From NCBI GenBank assembly GCA_021107495.1, contig JAIOSR010000365.1, positions 1-7,314 on the forward strand: a stretch of 7,314 nt of DNA, given 5' to 3'. The position numbers and the translations under genes are program-made. This DNA comes from Desulfobacterales bacterium (GTDB lineage Bacteria; Desulfobacterota; DSM-4660; Desulfatiglandales; Desulfatiglandaceae). Numbering within the stretch: the first letter of the stretch is position 1; the number at the start of each line of letters is the position of its first letter. Below the pieces are notes generated by a model. That model was not told the DNA's origin. It did no database searches and saw only the letters and a list, made by a program, of their open reading frames with translations. Below, one piece after another: positions 5,567 through 7,314 of this stretch.

Positions 5567-6876
5567 CAAAATATCGGGCTGTTGCCCTGTTCTATTTTGT
5601 TCTCATGGGCATTTGTTTTTTGGGTTTATTCGTTCTTGTAACACCTCAAGGTGCCCTGGCCGGCAACGAAGTCCTGATTATAGAGCTCGAAGGCTCCATT
5701 AATCCCGGCACTGCCATGTATGTGGAAAGGGGCCTCAAGGAGGCCGACAAAAGGGATGCCGCACTTTCCATTATTCGAATTGATACCCCAGGGGGCCTGG
5801 GTTCTTCCATGCGCACCATTATCAAGGCCATATTGAACTCGCCTGTCCCTGTGGTTGTGTATGTGGGGCCAAAGGGTGCCGGAGCCGCGTCTGCAGGAGT
5901 AATGATCACGGTTGCAGGCCATATCGCTGCCATGGCGCCCAACACAAACATCGGGGCAGCCCATCCGGTGACCGCAGGCGGCAAGGACATTGATAAAACA
6001 ATGTCCGAAAAAGTTGTAAACGATATGGCATCCTACGGCAGGGGAATTGCAGAAAACAAAGGAAGAAACGGAGAATGGGTAGAAAAGGCAATCCGTGAAA
6101 GCGTATCCATAACAGCGGAAGAAGCAGTCGAAAATAATGTGGTTGATTTAGTCGCAAAGGACATAGACGAATTGCTTCGGGTCCTGGATGGGAGAGAAGT
6201 TGATCTCCCCGAAGGCAAGATTACGCTCAAAACCGCGGACCTGAAAAAAACATATTTCCGACCCGGATTCCGAGACCGGGTCCTTAAGACCATCAGCGAC
6301 CCGAACATTGCCTATATTCTCATGATGATCGGATTAGCCGGGCTCTATTTTGAGCTGTCCCATCCGGGGGCCATCTTTCCCGGTGTGATAGGGGCCATAT
6401 CCCTTATTCTTGCCTTTTTTTCCTTTCAGACCCTTCTGGTCAATTACGCGGGGCTCCTGCTGATTTTATTAGCCATCATATTTTTTATTGCCGAGGTAAA
6501 GGTGACAAGCTATGGTGTCCTGTCCATAGGCGGATTGATTTCCATGACAATAGGTTCTATTATGCTGTTCGAGGACGTGGGGGTCTCCTTGAAACTGATG
6601 CTGCCGACAATCCTGTTAATAGGCGGTTTCTTTGTTGTTGTGGCGAGCCTGGCATTCAGGGCCTACAGTGCCAAACCCAAGAGCGGCTCAGAAGGTCTTT
6701 TGGGAGAAACAGGTGTAGTAAAAGAGTTGATCGATCCCGAAGGCCTCATTTTTGTGCACGGCGAGTACTGGCGGGCAAGGGCTAAGATAAAGCTGGAGCC
6801 GGGTGATGACGTGGAGGTCGAGGGAATTGAAGGACTGATTTTGAAAGTCAAGAAAGCTACTAACCGAGAATTTTAA
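5563..6876 (+). CDS. nfeD: NfeD-type membrane-bound ClpP-class serine protease
   Basis: This is a full-length NfeD (437 residues from ATG 5563), resembling the archaeal PH1510 type. The order is a signal peptide (about 1-33, ending ALA before GNEV), a ClpP/crotonase-like protease domain outside the membrane (about 35-240), four or five transmembrane segments (about 248-265, 270-288, 291-311, 318-336 and 346-367) and a C-terminal soluble OB-fold NfeD domain (about 376-435). The Ser-Lys dyad is Ser110 in GAGAASAG and, by spacing to PH1510 (Ser97/Lys138), Lys150 in SEKVVND. The oxyanion motif DTPGG is at 74-78 and NIGAAHPV at 129-136. Such proteases cleave hydrophobic C-termini of slipins and are thought to act in membrane quality control. 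The slipin gene follows after 17 bp, the standard partnership. The in-frame ATG at 5509 would add 18 residues overlapping udg and disrupt the signal peptide, so it is rejected. Confidence 0.95.
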   Translation: MTKYRAVALFYFVLMGICFLGLFVLVTPQGALAGNEVLIIELEGSINPGTAMYVERGLKEADKRDAALSIIRIDTPGGLGSSMRTIIKAILNSPVPVVVYVGPKGAGAASAGVMITVAGHIAAMAPNTNIGAAHPVTAGGKDIDKTMSEKVVNDMASYGRGIAENKGRNGEWVEKAIRESVSITAEEAVENNVVDLVAKDIDELLRVLDGREVDLPEGKITLKTADLKKTYFRPGFRDRVLKTISDPNIAYILMMIGLAGLYFELSHPGAIFPGVIGAISLILAFFSFQTLLVNYAGLLLILLAIIFFIAEVKVTSYGVLSIGGLISMTIGSIMLFEDVGVSLKLMLPTILLIGGFFVVVASLAFRAYSAKPKSGSEGLLGETGVVKELIDPEGLIFVHGEYWRARAKIKLEPGDDVEVEGIEGLILKVKKATNREF

Positions 6877-6880
6877 TAAA

Positions 6881-6886
6881 AGGGGG
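6881..6886 (+). promoter_or_regulatory. Ribosome-binding site fixing the slipin start
   Basis: AGGGGG lies seven bases before ATG 6894 but only one base before ATG 6888 and thirteen before ATG 6900, all three in frame. Spacing therefore selects 6894. Confidence 0.65.
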
Positions 6887-6893
6887 AATGAAC

Positions 6894-7314
6894 ATGTCAA
6901 TGTTCTGGATCTTGGCAATAGTGCTGGTTGTCTTTTTCTTAGCATCAGCCATCAAAATTTTGAAGGAGTATGAGCGCGGTGTCATCTTTCGTCTTGGCCG
7001 CGTTATTAAGACCAAAGGTCCGGGGTTGATTATTCTTATCCCTGTTATTGATAAGATGGTCAAGGTAAGCCTGCGTCTCGTGGCCATGGACGTTCCTTCC
7101 CAGGATGTAATCACAAGGGATAACGTATCCGTGAAGGTAAATGCCGTTATCTATTTCCGGGTCATGGATCCCACCAATGCCACCATTGAAGTTGAGAATT
7201 TCCTGTTTGCCACATCGCAACTTGCCCAGACCACCCTTAGAAGTGTTTGCGGCCAGGTGGAATTAGATGATCTTCTGGCGGAAAGGGAAAAGATCAATAC
7301 CCAGTTGCAGGCCA
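6894..7314 (+). CDS. Slipin/stomatin-like SPFH (band 7) protein, 3'-truncated by the window
   Basis: The first 140 codons of a slipin, normally about 250-260 residues, are visible. A single N-terminal membrane segment (about 3-20, MFWILAIVLVVFFLASA) is followed by the SPFH core: EYERGVIFRLGR (25-36), GPGLIILIPVIDK, VPSQDVITRDNVSVKVNAVIYFRVMDP, and the start of the helical region AQTTLRSVCGQVELDDLLAEREKIN. All are typical slipin signatures. Slipins oligomerise on membranes and scaffold microdomains; in the archaeal pair the NfeD protease cleaves the slipin near its C-terminus. That C-terminus is not in this window. The gene begins 17 bp after nfeD and is almost certainly cotranscribed with it. 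The frame continues off the right edge. Confidence 0.95.
   Translation, partial: MSMFWILAIVLVVFFLASAIKILKEYERGVIFRLGRVIKTKGPGLIILIPVIDKMVKVSLRLVAMDVPSQDVITRDNVSVKVNAVIYFRVMDPTNATIEVENFLFATSQLAQTTLRSVCGQVELDDLLAEREKINTQLQA

Overview
The window reads as chromosomal, housekeeping-type DNA from an anaerobic bacterium. My best guess is a sulfate-reducer-like member of Desulfobacterota (the former Deltaproteobacteria). The basis is an orphan tungsten/molybdenum aldehyde:ferredoxin oxidoreductase-type enzyme, a type 4 [4Fe-4S] uracil-DNA glycosylase, a long NfeD/slipin pair, moderate G+C by eye, and short degenerate intergenic repeats of a kind I associate with that phylum. This is inference; no rRNA or species-specific marker is present.

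Layout. Positions 1-212 contain no gene I can defend, but hold three inverted repeats. The one at 170-196 sits where a terminator for the leftward gene would be. A single minus-strand gene (2231 to 213) encodes a 672-residue AOR-family oxidoreductase. A 196-bp divergent region (2232-2427) separates it from a rightward set that fills the rest of the window. That set is a LysM+SPOR envelope lipoprotein (2428-3246), coaBC (3326-4513), a type 4 uracil-DNA glycosylase (4811-5566), an NfeD-type membrane serine protease (5563-6876), and the first 140 codons of a slipin/SPFH protein (6894 to the window end).

How the genes relate. CoaBC makes 4'-phosphopantetheine for coenzyme A. The glycosylase removes uracil from DNA. 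NfeD and slipin form the known membrane protease/scaffold pair and are adjacent and co-oriented. The glycosylase and nfeD overlap by four bases (ATGA), with a strong Shine-Dalgarno inside the glycosylase gene, so udg-nfeD-slipin is very likely one transcription unit. The lipoprotein and coaBC lie 79 bp apart and are probably cotranscribed.

The part that gene calling does not explain is 4514-4810 between coaBC and udg. It carries an A-rich tandem repeat and then about 220 bp with two substantial nested hairpins. It runs directly into the first ATG of udg and looks like a repeat or structured-RNA element. A second small tandem repeat (four 7-nt units) lies between the lipoprotein gene and coaBC. 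I see no CRISPR array, tRNA, rRNA, transposase or phage gene, and no convincing undescribed multi-gene system.
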